Source: Agarophyton chilense
Lineage: Eukaryota; Rhodophyta; Florideophyceae; Gracilariales; Gracilariaceae
Direction of reading: 5' to 3'
Length of the DNA: 64,000 nt
NCBI GenBank assembly: GCA_030374765.1
Contig: JARGXX010000138.1
Span: 1,054,001-1,118,000 of the forward strand
The translations under genes and the position numbers were made by a program. The notes under the pieces are model-generated. The model saw only the letters and a list, made by a program, of their open reading frames with translations. It had not been told where the DNA came from and ran no database searches. This document shows positions 52,448 through 64,000 of this stretch, piece by piece; position 1 is the stretch's first letter, and each line of letters begins with the position of its first letter.

Positions 52448-53095
52448 TTAACTACCCAGTCATTTCGCAAGAATAACATCATGTACTGTACAGAGTTACT
52501 TCCTAATTATTTCTACGATGATGTCTTTAACGACCCATGACTGAACTACACAAATTAATGACGTCAGTTGATTTGGAGGTAAGCTGCTTGGTCACACATG
52601 TCGTGTTGGACTACGGTGTGTCGCGAGTAGGTAAGCAACTGCGTATGCAACGTTTCACGTAAGAGCTCTAGTATTCCACTGTCATCGCCACTGCCACATC
52701 CGCACTGCCGTGTTGCTAACCTCGGACCATACATCTTGCGAACTTAGTCTCATACCGTCCTAGCCTGCGCACCACTTCGACAAGGTGCGTTTTGACTTAC
52801 AACCCATCCAATTTCCAAAATCAAACAAAACCACACATTCTTCCGTTGAGGACCTGTGCCATGAATTTGCAGGCCAACCATGCAGAGGTTAAACTCGATT
52901 GCGCTGTTGCTCTTGTTCGAACTTCACTGGTAAAGAGTTCCCCCTTTTGCAGTTCCGAAATCATTTAAAAACCGCACCGCCGGTGGCCGCTTCCCCCTCG
53001 TCAGACCCTTCACTCACTCTATAACAACTCGCTTCACACTTGTGCTCTATATCTTACTCAACTCGTATTACGTTGCAACCTCAAATATCACAACA

Positions 53096-53797
53096 ATGAA
53101 ACTTACTGTAGCAATCGCTCTTTGCCTTTACGCCGCCAACGCCGCCGTTGTTCCTTCAGTCAAACAAGGAGGACAGGGAGGAGCTGGAGGCAACGGTCTC
53201 TTGGTTGGAAATGGCGGAGTGGGCGGCGTTGGAGGAGATGGTGGTGCCGGCGGACTTGGACTTGGCAACGGCGGAGATGGTGGTGCCGGCGGAATCGGTA
53301 CTCTAAGTGGAGACTTTGGATTCGGTGGGTTCGGTGGGGAAGGTGGCCGAGGTGGCGACTCTCTTTTCGTTGGTGAAGGCGGGGCCGGAGGTGCCGGCGG
53401 AAACGGTGCCCTCTACGGTGACTTTGGATATGGAGGCGTCGGTGGCGGCGGTGGTGACGGAGGCGAGGGAGGTTTGATCGTGGGCGTCGGCAGTGGCGGA
53501 GCCGGTGGAAACGGTGGAGCTGGTCTTCTCAAAGGCGACGTCGGCATCGGTGGGTTCGGTGGAACTGGTGGCAATGGCGGCGGAGCGTTCTTCGGCCTTG
53601 GAGGAAATGGCGGTGCCGGTGGAGCCGGTGGTCTATTCGGTGACTTTGGAGCAGGCGGTGTCGGTGGCAGCGGTGGCAATGGTGGAGCTGGATTCGAGGG
53701 AGGAAACGGTGGCGCTGGCGGAGCTGGTGTTCTTTCTGGCGACTTTGGTGCCGGAGGAGTTGGTGGCGCTGGTGGTGAGGGAGGTGTTGGTATCTAA
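53096..53797 (+). CDS. Secreted glycine-rich repeat protein (copy 2)
   Basis: Predicted protein identical to the gene at 31443-32144, with the same signal peptide ([20 protein letters not shown]) and five GDFG-type modules. Its upstream region was also identical in the stretches compared. Both copies therefore appear equally intact, which would double the dosage of this product if the duplication is real. Confidence 0.75.
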   Translation: MKLTVAIALCLYAANAAVVPSVKQGGQGGAGGNGLLVGNGGVGGVGGDGGAGGLGLGNGGDGGAGGIGTLSGDFGFGGFGGEGGRGGDSLFVGEGGAGGAGGNGALYGDFGYGGVGGGGGDGGEGGLIVGVGSGGAGGNGGAGLLKGDVGIGGFGGTGGNGGGAFFGLGGNGGAGGAGGLFGDFGAGGVGGSGGNGGAGFEGGNGGAGGAGVLSGDFGAGGVGGAGGEGGVGI

Positions 53798-56700
53798 GGC
53801 AAAGGAGCTGAATTCTAACCTAATCGTTCCTATAACTTCGCGATTGTGTTTAATAGCCTCGTATGGTCTGTGAGAAGCTCATCAACATGGGGCTGTTTTG
53901 TAAAGAGATAGAAGTGTACTGATTGTTTTTAAAGAATTATGCAAGCGATCTCGCAAAATTTCGCGCTGCTGGTGATACATACGACTTTTATCGCATACCG
54001 AGTACGCATAGTCCTGGTACGCTCATGACGTACCAGAGCAAATTGTCCGCGGCCGCTCCGCGTCAAAAACAAAGCGGTGGGCACTGACATCATGAACGAG
54101 TACAAGATAGTAGATGACCTACAGGCGTGTGTTTGAAGGTGAGAAGTTTGACAAGCAAGGGATTATCGAGCAATCGAGCAACGCGGCGTCAACAAGTCAA
54201 CAATGTGACACGAAGTCGTGACAGCGTGCATCATGCGCCGTGTCATCTTGGAGCATAATTTACAAAAAGATTATACTAAAGGGTTCTGTGTGACGCGCAC
54301 CTGCTGTGCCGTATGTACGAGTGGTGTTTCTGTGCACGTGTGACACTTGTACGTGTGGACTCTGTGTGCTTGTGACGTGGCAACATTAACGAACATAACG
54401 AACGAGCTTCAAAATATCAAAAACTGTAAGCTGACACGGTTGACCACAAGACCTGCAATTCGCCAGCGGAGCAATCGTTCTTTTTTCTCAATGAGCAAAA
54501 AACTTCTTGCCGATCTCCAACTACTTTGCCCGTCTCCCTTTCTCTGTTGGTAGCTGAGATGTGTTTTGGGTCATCAACATGATGCAATGAGTGTGTAAAA
54601 AAGATGCCGATGAGTGCGATTTTGCTGTTTTGTCGCGATGCGAGGCAAAAAGCGGCCCTAAATGCATCCAAAAAGCATCATTCATGTTCCTCTTTGCTTG
54701 TCCCGTGGTACTCTGCATTTAATGTGCAAGATCCGTTTTTGGGGTGGCAGGGATGGTAGAGGTTCAGAAACACAAGATCCAATGGAACCAATAACGTTGC
54801 CGCTCTGGGGGCGGGTAAGGGAAAACAGAGCCGTTTCCAAATTTCTTATCAGGATAATACACGTACCATCAACGCTCTGTTCGGATCCTGGCCGGCACCC
54901 TTTCAGATTTCCATTTCGCATTCTCACCTGAGACCAAGAACATTGCGCCTGTGGGGCATGGTATCCTTCATAACGGCTTGGCATGGCACACTGTGGCGGG
55001 TCAGAAAAAGATCAAACGCAAGGGCCAAACCACAGATTTTGAGGCCATTTAAGGACGTGCAAGAAGCACAGACTACCAATGAGGGCTTTATTTGAGAAAC
55101 AAATGTGCTATGACACAATGAAACTTAATGCAGTTTTCTTAAGCTCAGTGCCGCTTTCACAGCTTTGTGCCAGTCTTTAAACAACTCGCGCATAATCTAT
55201 TCACCTTCTTTGCCTTGCTTTTCGCTGGGTCATTGGGGTATTGGTATTTCATCCAACGCGGTCTGAGACAGGGAACCATTATTCGACAAATGCTTCAGAG
55301 ATCCTGCATGGCTCTTGGGCGTAATGTTCTCTTTCTCCGCCTCGTCACGAGCGTTCTTGCGCAAACTTGCGCCTGATACGGCTTTTGACCTCGTCTGGGT
55401 TCCAATCGTCGCCAAATTCACCTTCCGGCTCTGAGTCGGAAGTCTCGCCGGCATTTTTCTCCGACCGATGACAGCACCTTCTGTGCTTGTGTTGGCGTCA
55501 CAATTTGCTCACTACTCCAAACAATATCAGGAGAAGACATTTAATCAACCTGTACTGCATGGACTCAAAAGTAGAATTAGCCCCAGAAACAGCCAAATGA
55601 ATATTTACGAAGGCATTCAAATGTACATAATATTCGCTTTACAAAAACACATCCTCTACTTTTTACCTGCTTTTTTATGCTTATTGATAAGACGATCACA
55701 GGGGTGAAGGATGTTACCTGTGCTTGCAAGGAGCTGGATAAGTTCTATGTTTGATTTCAAACACATTTCAATCCACTCTGCTTCTTTCCGGGAGCTGTGA
55801 ACGTCAAAGCACAGCAAATCTAATTCAGAATGAGAGAAAAGTTTGCGAGCGAGCTTGTTGAAATACCAAATAACGTCTGGAAGAATTTCGCGTGTCATGT
55901 TTCCACTTGTTGGTGCACTTAATTTTCAGGCCTTCAGGAACCTTTTTTCGTCACCATTGAGAGATTGATGTTTACTATACGAGGTTCAAACCAAGAAAGC
56001 GCGCACAAAGAAGATTCAAACGACATGTTGTTCGACATCATTTGCGAGGAAAAACAAGACCTCTCCCAACTCTCTCACGTGTACATCACAAGCCTTCACA
56101 GTAGACTGTCTAGGTAATATGCCCGCACATCTCCTCAGTGCCCCGCTTCCACCGCCAATCAGCCCGCTGCATCCTAAACGAGCAGTACTGTTCCTGAAGA
56201 CCAACAAAATCTCTATCCGTAAGGCAGCAGTGGCCTTCAGTGTTTCAAAGTAGAAGCTACAGAGCGCGCTGCAGCGCAGCCCATCGACGGCAGAGGCTAT
56301 TAAGCTATCACGATGCTTCCTAACACCCAAAAGAGAATAGATTTTAGTGGAACCGCAGAAGTGAATTTATTTGAGCTATTTGTAAGCGATTGGGCGCAAG
56401 CTGCTCTCGATCAACGCCAAATGCATTGCTTAATTTGAAAGCGATTGAGTGGAGATCGTTTTTTTTGGTTGGCTGTGATCGCACTCTAGCTTCTTGCGCC
56501 CCGAGTGCCAATCAAACACCTACCCTCCCATCCCTTGGAACAGCATATGTCCTGGGGAGATTGCTGACTGCAGTAGACAATCATCTCTGCATTGCGATTG
56601 GCATGGAGCAATCACGACACTGTATTCGACAGAGAAGTCAGGTGAAAACAAGACGATGGCAGTTGAGGACAATTGATTGTAGAGAAACAACCAGTAGTCC

Positions 56701-57995
56701 TCTCTTTATTCTCAAAGAGAAGAACAAGTAAGCACAAGGAAGAAGAATAGTATGCTCACGTAAATATGTTCAAATACAAAAGCAAGCTATAGTCACGTAA
56801 ACAATAAAAGATACGTATTTAAATACCAATACAAATACAAACGTCACTGAGAATCTGCCCCAAACAATAAAGATCTAACGCCTTAGGCGTCTACTTAGCG
56901 ATCAATAACACATTATCAAGTATTCAGTGCATTACTTTTCAAACAACAGCTCATTTTTCTGTAGAAAACATCTCAAAAGCTTTGCCCAGTTTTTTGTCCG
57001 AATGCTGCCAATTCCCTTGCAACAAAAGATACCATTTCGCAAGGTTCGTCCTAAATCTTTTCACGTTTGGAACGTTTCCGAGAGAAACTCGAAATAACCT
57101 TAAAGCGTAGAACTAATCTCAAAAACCGTCGAGCCGATACGATATCTGCTTACCATCTTGCTGCTCAATTAGCTTGCCTCTCCCGAGCATACAGAACATA
57201 CAAAGAGCACATTCCGGATCAGAATTATTACATCGTAGAAGGTGGGTTCTCCTTCTTAGCAACAACTAGAGCAAAGACCAAAGCCATGTCCCAAGCTACC
57301 GGTCCAAGTAACTAGAAACCCCCAAGAGTGTCGCTTATGCCAAAAATATAACCAACATATCAGGAACTTCAGATAAAGGCTATGCAAGGTCTCTTTAAGT
57401 TGTCGCGCTTGCCACATGTTCAAAATCGGCATCAAAAAGATGGAACGAAAAAAATCTTGTTCTAGGTGTAGAAATTGTTTGGTCGAAGCTATAAATGGTT
57501 TTACTGTTGTGGCGTCGTGATGCTGTTCTCTGAAGTACTATCAGTTCTAGCAACTTGGCCTCCAGCCTTCTAGTTACTGAAACATGGAAAAGTAGTGCTG
57601 CGCCGCCCCAGTGCTTCAAAATGAGCACAGTGTAGAAGCCAAACGTCCGTAACGGACAACAGTGCCAAAATGCCCATCTTGGACCGTCGGGGCTAAACAT
57701 TCATGGCAGTGGCTCTTACTAAACGTTAATTCACTATTAATACTTTGAGGCTAACTCTCTTCTTTGGTTGAAACTGCTACCGGTTCTACCCTAATATACT
57801 CGTAGAGCTAGTATTTGAAAGTTTGAACCTGGTTCGAACATTCTATCGTGAGTATTTGTTCAAACACGAATATGAAAAGTTGCCATGAAATATTTCTATT
57901 ACATTCACCCTTTCATAGAACTTGACGACCGCGGCAAGCTTTCAAAGTCTTTGATAAGTTCGGCACAATTTGCCAACTCTTTCTTGTTCAATCAG
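53798..57995. other. Unassigned stretch, copy 2
   Basis: Duplicate of 32145-36342. No convincing gene; the same small protein-like minus-strand frames recur at 55656-55898 and 56016-56330. Confidence 0.35.
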
Positions 57996-58329
57996 TCTCA
58001 GTGACTTTGAATGTTTGAACTACGTTTTCCTTTTGTATTTGTAATCTTTTACGAGACATTCTTTTACGTGAGCATAAACTAGCTTATGCTCACGTGTGTT
58101 TATTTGAGTTTATAAAGGGAGGACTTCTGTGCACACTTACTGGCATCTGAAGTCCTCCCAACTCGTTTGTCTTGTTTTCACCTAAATTGCCTCTGCTACC
58201 CTCATTTGCACTCGTGTTGTGAGGTTATGGGCCCAGCCCACGTCAGTCTGCACCTTTTTTGAACGTTTTCCTTAGAGCTTTGCGTTTGTTTCAATTCAAC
58301 TGTTATACTTCCTACGGTACCCCTTTTCG

Positions 58330-59113
58330 TTGTCTTTCCCCATAGATTCTGATGGGTGGAAAGTCCGAATTGTACCCTTTGATGAGAAGCAGGACTACAA
58401 GCTTTGGAGAGTACGCATCGATGCAGCTTGCAATGCTAAAGGTATCGAAGAGGTTTTAAATCAGGCACAAAATCCTTTCAGTTCTGATGAAGAGAAGAAA
58501 GACGAATGGGAGTTCAGCAAGAAAAAAGCAAGAGGAATTATTATATCTGCTCTTTCCGATGAGGCTCTGCGTGTTGTAAAGAGCGACATAGGTAACACAT
58601 GTAAGATGTTGAAAAGACTGGAAGAGCTATTTGCTTCCACTTCATCTGCATCTCGCATTGTCAAGATGTGTGAGTTAATTAACATGAGTTACTTCGACAT
58701 TAATCAAAACATGGGTCGTCATATTGATAAGATGGCCAGTGTCATAGATCAACTAGCGGCTATGGAGACGAAACTGCCTTAAGAGCTCACTGTTGCCTTG
58801 TTGGTGTCTTCTGTAACTGCAATGAACTCAATCCGGTATGGGCAGCCATCAAGACACTTTGACTGACAAAACCACGTGGGATATTGTCTCAACCCGACTG
58901 TTTGATGAAGTGCGAACACTCGGGAGTCATTTTTCTGAACGGGCTGCTGCAGCTAGACCAAAGTGTGGCATATGCAATAAGGACAACCACACAACCAATC
59001 GCAGTTATTTAAATCCTTTAACCCCAAATAACAAGCTGAAACTTCCAACCGAAGCAGCACCGTATCAATCGAGTCAAAAGCCTGCGGAATTAACAGAGAA
59101 ACCAGACAAGTAG
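58330..59113 (+). pseudogene. Copia-1 gag, duplicate
   Basis: Same two frames as 36677-37460 with the same stop and the same knuckle (CGICNKDNHTTNRS). Confidence 0.75.
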
Positions 59114-59176
59114 GCCCACAGTGATTCCGGCTCAAAGAAAACCACTAATCGCGTAGCACTCACACGTCCGCGAGCG

Positions 59177-59560
59177 ATGGAAGCACGTACTGTAGAAGCC
59201 AACGTTCTGATGTTGGACTCTGGTGCCACATCTCACCTAACATCCTCTACGAAACACTTGGTGCAGAGTCTTGATTGCAATGTTCCGATTGCATTGGGAG
59301 ACATTTCGGAAATCGTAGCCACTCAAAGAGGAGTAAGGGAGGTTACCTGGTCTTATGGGGGAACAGATACCGCAGTGTCACTCAGCAACACGCTCGTTTC
59401 CATAACTATTTCCATGAGTTTACTCTCTATCCCAGACCTTACTGCCAAAGACCTCGCTGTACTCTTCATCCCCGAAGTGGCCCACATTATTGATTTGGAT
59501 GACAACCTACGAATCATTGGAAGCGCTTCAAGGAACTCTGATGGACTATATTATATCTAG
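59177..59560 (+). pseudogene. Copia-1 protease, duplicate
   Basis: Identical to 37524-37907; active site LDSGATSH. Confidence 0.85.
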
Positions 59561-59617
59561 GGGTATTCCTCATCAGCCTCAGAACCAATAAGTGATGATA
59601 CAAATCAGCAAACGACC

Positions 59618-60454
59618 GTGATGATGGCCCGAGTCTCCGACATTATCAAGAATGATGGGAAGATGACAGTGGTAAGCACTAGCGACCATCAGTCAGATCA
59701 CGTTAATGCTACTAATACTACTGATTCCGAAGAATCACCGGTCGCGGAGGAAGAAATCGACCTTATTCCCACGAACATCTCGCTGTGGCACAATCGAATA
59801 GGTCATCCAGCAACAAAGACTGAGGTTCGAAATCTGATTCAAAGAAACATACTGTCCAAAGCCCGCCAAGCAACAATGGATTGCATCTCTTGTGTTCGTG
59901 GAAAGTTTCGCCGCAGTTTTCAAGGTTCTTTGACCTCCGCTAGCAGACCGGGTCACCTTCATAGTGATATTACCTTTGTCGGCACAGAATCGGAAAGTGG
60001 TCATTCCTATTATATAATCATTGTCGATGAACACACTCGTTCTCTCTTTGCAGCCCCACTTTTTCGAAAATCCGAAGCCTCTGATATTCTTTTAGAGTTT
60101 GTGTCCTGGTTTTATCGCCAATCAAACCAAACGGTCCGCTCACTGCACTCAGATGATGGTTCAGAATTCTTCAAGGCACACAAACCCTTGAAACGTATGG
60201 GCGTTGCTATCACCACAACTTCCGCTCACACACCATCGTCAAATGGTCTGGCTGAACGTAACATTGATGTTCCCATGGAACCTTTACGTGCCTGTTTGCT
60301 ACAGGCTCATCTTCCGCTTTCCTTCTGGACAGATGCTCTCCATCATGTGATTTTCTGCAAGAATATTAACACACACAGCAGTACAGCACGCATTCCTTTT
60401 GTCCACCTACTCCAGGAGCTTCCCCACGATGTGAAGCATCTTCGAACTTTTTGA
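59618..60454 (+). pseudogene. Copia-1 integrase, duplicate
   Basis: Identical to 37965-38801; D-D-E residues in LHSDITF, LHSDDGSEF and NGLAERN. Confidence 0.9.
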
Positions 60455-60580
60455 TGTCGTGCCCTCGTTGAGGAACGTTTCGCAGATCGTAAGAAGATGC
60501 ATCCAAGACTTACGGAAGGCATCAATCTTGGACATCTCCGTGGTGGCAAGTAGAAAATCTTAACCACAAACGGCGTTAAA

Positions 60581-62179
60581 ATGACAAAGCATGTCCGATT
60601 TATCGAAGATGAGTTTCCTGGTCTGTCCTTCGTGAATGGAACTGCTCCACCTCCACCTCCTATCTCTCCAGAACCAATCTCTCACGGTTATACTTCTAGC
60701 GATGATGAAGATGTCTCTGTTCTCTGCTCTAATGGTACCTCTGAGACGCTGTGGTGCCACACAGAAGAAGCTGAGTCTTCTAGTGAGACCCACAGTAATA
60801 CCAGCACTGGGCTCACTCACTATCCGGAAAAACCGTCCACCTATGAACCCGATTTGGGTTGGTATGCCTCTGATTTCGAACCAGAAACAGTCAACGCGGC
60901 ACGCACCATGCCCAATTCAACCAGTACATCTGATGAACCCACACTTCGTCAAGCTCTTGCGTCTCCTGAGGCCTGTCACTGGATGGACGCCATACGCGCT
61001 GAATTTGAGACAGTCCGTAATCTTGGTACATATGAGGATGCTACAAGTGATCATGGACAGCCAATTCCTTCAGGATTTGTCTTTCGTCTAAAAAGAGACC
61101 ATCTTGGATGCCCAACACGTTTCAAAGCCCGACTTGTTGCTAGAGGAAAACTTCAAGATGTTTCTGACACAAGCAGTTTTTATGCTCCGGTGTTAAACTT
61201 CGAGATTTTCCGAATGATGATGGTTATTGCTACTGCTATGAATTGGGACCGTCAACATGTCGATGTGAAAGGTGCCTTTCTTCATGCGACTATGCCCACC
61301 GAGACGCCAGTTTGGATCAAACTCCCTACCATCCCTGATGTAGATGAAGCAGATGGTGGCGTCGTCAAACTTGTCAAATCTTTGTATGGCACTCGAGAAG
61401 CCCCACGACTTTTGTTTGAGAACATCTTGGCTTACCTCCGCAACATCGGTTTTAAATCACTTCACGCAGCACCGTGTGTGTTCGTGAAAGGAATTGGTCT
61501 GAGTTCGGTCGTCGTCTTGGCCTATGTGGACCATCTGAGCATATTTGGTCCTTCTAACCTTACGGAATGGGTTAAGAAGAAACTTGGAGCGCAATATGAT
61601 ATATCCGATCTTGGTCACACGGATCTGTATTTGGGAGTATCAATTGTAAGGAAGCCTGAATCAATCACTCTTCATCAGCGTCCTTTGATCGAAAAAGTTG
61701 TTCGCATGTGCCGTATGAATGATGCTTTGCCATCAGACTACTCCCTACCAGGCACTCATTGTCTGTATGATGCTGTCGCTGTCCCTACGGAATCTGAGTT
61801 AACGTCCATGAGTAATATCCCGTACAAGGAAGTACTTGGATCCATGCTTTTTCTGAGCACACGAACGCGACCTGATTTGTCGGTGTCTGTTTCAATTCTG
61901 GGAAAGTATTCATCTAACCCACTTCCTCAGCATTGGCAGTTCATGAAGAGAGTGGTACGTTACATGATCAAAACCGCAAACTATGGCTTGATGATCTCTC
62001 GATCATGTTCTATTGCTGTATTAGCATGGTCCGATGCTGATTGGGGTCGTGACTTGGACAAACGTCGCTCCAGGGGGTTTTGTTGTCTGTGTTGGCAATG
62101 TACCCGTCATATGGAGTTCGAAGCTGCAAAAGTCTACAGCCCTTTCTACTACAGAAGCCGAGTTCTATGCCATCTCTGA
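60581..62179 (+). pseudogene. Copia-1 reverse transcriptase, duplicate
   Basis: Identical to the first copy up to the G-run, which here has five G (62073-62077) instead of six. The C-terminal tail is therefore different (RGFCCLCWQC) and the frame ends at 62179. Confidence 0.9.
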
Positions 62180-62504
62180 GTGCATCAAGCAGTTGTCTTG
62201 GCTGCTGAACTTTTTTGAGGACCTTGGACTGGATTGTAACAAACCTGTGCCATTGTATCAAGACAACTTTGGAGCTATATCTTGGACGAAGACTGACTTT
62301 GGAATGCGGAAAGTCAAGCATATTGAAATCAGGCACCATCACGTTTTGGATGCAGTCAACTGTGGTTTGGTCAGGATACAACACGTTGCATCAGCGCAAA
62401 ATCGAGCCGACATTTTTACAAAGTCTCTGATTGGCGATGTTTTTAACCAACATCGCAACGCTTTGCTTGTTACTCCCTTACTGGTCGAGGGGGGATCTCA
62501 GTGA
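62034..62504 (+). pseudogene. Copia-1 RNase H, duplicate
   Basis: This frame (156 codons) contains more of the domain in one frame than copy 1: GGFVVCVGNVPVIWSSKLQK, STALSTTEAEFYAISECIKQ, LYQDNFGAISW and RADIFTKSL. It is still out of phase with RT across the five-G run. Confidence 0.9.
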
Positions 62505-62722
62505 CTTTGAATGTTTGAACTACGTTTTTCTTTTGTATTTGTAATCTTTTACGAGACATTCTTTTACGTGAGCATAAACTAGCTTATGCTCACGTGTGTT
62601 TCTTTGCGTTTATAAAGGGAGGACTTCTGTGCACACTTACTGGCATCTGAAGTCCTCCCAACTCGTTTGTCTTGTTTTCACCTGAATTGCCTCTGCTACT
62701 TCCATTTGCACTCGTGTTGTGA

Positions 62723-64000
62723 TCCAGATTGCCTCTTGTGCATTACCTTCGAACTGTACCAAATTGCCCTCACCGCGTTCATGCTCCTGGCAATCTAGGC
62801 GGTTGAGAACGGACAGCGTGTCTCCGTATTGGCGGCTGCATCAACAGACACAATTTTGAAACCGGAAGCCACCACAACGGACTTCCTGAATACCGTTAAG
62901 TACGAAAGGATAGCGTCGGTGTTGCGCCAGTGTGATGATGTTCACAATCCCGTACCGACTACTTCGTCCAATGTTCAACCTCTGTCTGCGACCGCTGCTC
63001 GGATTCCGCCTCGCAACTATAGAAGCAATGACCGTAATCGCTCGAAGGGACTGTCACATACGATGAAATATCCCTGCGACACTTGCGGCAATTATGGTCA
63101 CTGGAAGAGAAATCCTAACCCCGACGGGTCCATACCACCCCATGTAAAAAGTTTCGATGCTCCTGTATCATCGACACAAGGTCGATCTGGCGCTGACGGT
63201 GACACCAAGGCCACAAGATATGGCAACAAGACGATGTCATTTAATTCAGCCTCCCTCGTCTGCTCTACAGCCACTGTTAATGTTGGTTCTGTACCCGAAA
63301 GGCTTGGTCCTCTTGTAGACGACGGCGCAACATACTCGGCAATCGGCCAAGTGGAATTTAGACTACTGTCGCAAGAACTCGGCGTTCCTGCTGATGGCAC
63401 GCTGGACCGGATTCCTTACTCTTTAGAAGGACATACCAGATGGCAGTATGGCACTGGCCAACATGCGAGCCCTCAACGAAGAGTCCTTGGCTCAGTAATC
63501 CTTACGGCCACATCAGACAATGGGGCCGTTATCGAGATCAACCACCTAGTTTTGGAAGGATCCTCGCAATGGGTGATCGGTAGAAATATCACCCGTAAGG
63601 CCAAAATCGTGCACCTCGGAAGTAATGCACTGTGTTTCAACATTGCAAGAAAGCCTGATTCGATATCCATGATCGACGTAGGCTTCCTCAGTTACATTCC
63701 GGTTGAGAAGTTCACCTCTTCGACAAAGTACCTAGATTCTACTTTGTACTGTCTATCGGCTGTGACCCTTGAAAAGTCACCTTGGTCTGATGTCAAGGCC
63801 ATTGTGGATAAGTCCACAAACATGTCTGCGGACATGCCTGTTTCAGTGACTTCAAGCTGCTGTTGCAACGCAATGGTCTATGGAACCATAAGGTTGCAAG
63901 GTATGTTGCTGACATCGTGGCTAGCTGCACAGCCTGTCGATCAACTGCAGTTCCTCCACCAACTCGGAGAGTGTCGATAAGCACTCTCTCGAAGTCATTC
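62723..64000 (+). mobile_element. Copia-2, duplicate copy (partial)
   Basis: Carries the gag/protease frame 62829-63980 identical to 41177-42328 (knuckle CDTCGNYGHW, active site VDDGATYS). It leaves the window at the gag-integrase frameshift. Confidence 0.9.

Larger units (their letters stand above)
57996..62722 (+). mobile_element. Copia-1, duplicate copy
   Basis: A complete copy with 5' LTR 57996-58222, PBS 58223-58237, and 3' LTR 62496-62722. Every defect of the first copy recurs, including the internal stops and the YVDH box (61523-61534). It therefore arose by DNA duplication, not by a new transposition. Confidence 0.95.
51694..64000. repeat. Large duplication, copy 2 (cut by window edge)
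   Basis: The direct copy of 30041-42348; its gene content is listed separately. Same orientation, offset 21,653 bp up to the G-run, then 21,652. The unassigned stretch 53798-57995 corresponds to 32145-36342, including the antisense LTR fragment at 56751-56852. Confidence 0.95.

Noticed and set aside
1-64000. CRISPR arrays, rRNA genes, bacterial operons
   Set aside because: No regularly spaced identical repeats and no rRNA-like sequence were noticed; gene content is eukaryotic. tRNA genes were not systematically scanned for.

Overview
The window is eukaryotic nuclear DNA from a repeat-rich genome. It contains Ty3/gypsy and Ty1/copia retrotransposons with LTRs, spliceosomal-type introns, and remnants of eukaryotic genes (CYP51, TAP42/IGBP1, PRPF6, an RBR ubiquitin ligase). 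There is no operon-like organisation. Mid-range GC, sparse introns and the style of the copia and gypsy elements would fit a florideophyte red alga or another algal or protist genome. That placement is a low-confidence inference, because no organellar or rRNA marker is present.

Layout. 0-2.5 kb: a CYP51 pseudogene (+) and a largely intact TAP42-like gene (-). 3.4-4.5 kb: an unrecognised broken ORF (+). 4.5-6.5 kb: the 3' part of a Ty3/gypsy chromovirus on the minus strand (RNase H tail, integrase, chromodomain). 6.5-18.6 kb: about 12.1 kb of non-retroelement DNA holding decayed host genes (coiled-coil protein, PRPF6, RBR ligase), a 51-bp proline-rich minisatellite, a 333-codon open frame and a cluster of four introns. 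18.6-23.05 kb: the 5' part of the chromovirus on the minus strand (gag, protease, RT, start of RNase H). The two chromovirus parts meet at adjacent codons of RNase H, so the 12-kb block appears to interrupt one element. 23.06-28.1 kb: a second Ty3/gypsy family (called G2 here, + strand, copy A).

29.7-45.1 kb is a cassette: a secreted glycine-rich protein gene, a Ty1/copia element with both LTRs (copia-1), and a second copia element with a Tudor-like module (copia-2). 45.7-47.6 kb carries another chromovirus gag on the minus strand. 47.6-51.6 kb is G2 copy B. From about 51.6 kb the cassette repeats and runs off the right edge. The two copies align at a constant offset of 21,653 bp; they differ by several percent only at the left end, and in the stretches compared they are otherwise almost identical. 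This pattern is what unequal crossing-over between two diverged gypsy composites (A and B) would leave, although an assembly artefact cannot be excluded.

None of the retroelements looks autonomous. The chromovirus has lost catalytic residues in protease, RT and integrase, both copia-1 copies carry YVDH instead of YVDD, and G2 has stops and altered integrase acidic residues. The best candidate functional genes are the TAP42-like gene and the two identical glycine-rich secreted protein genes.
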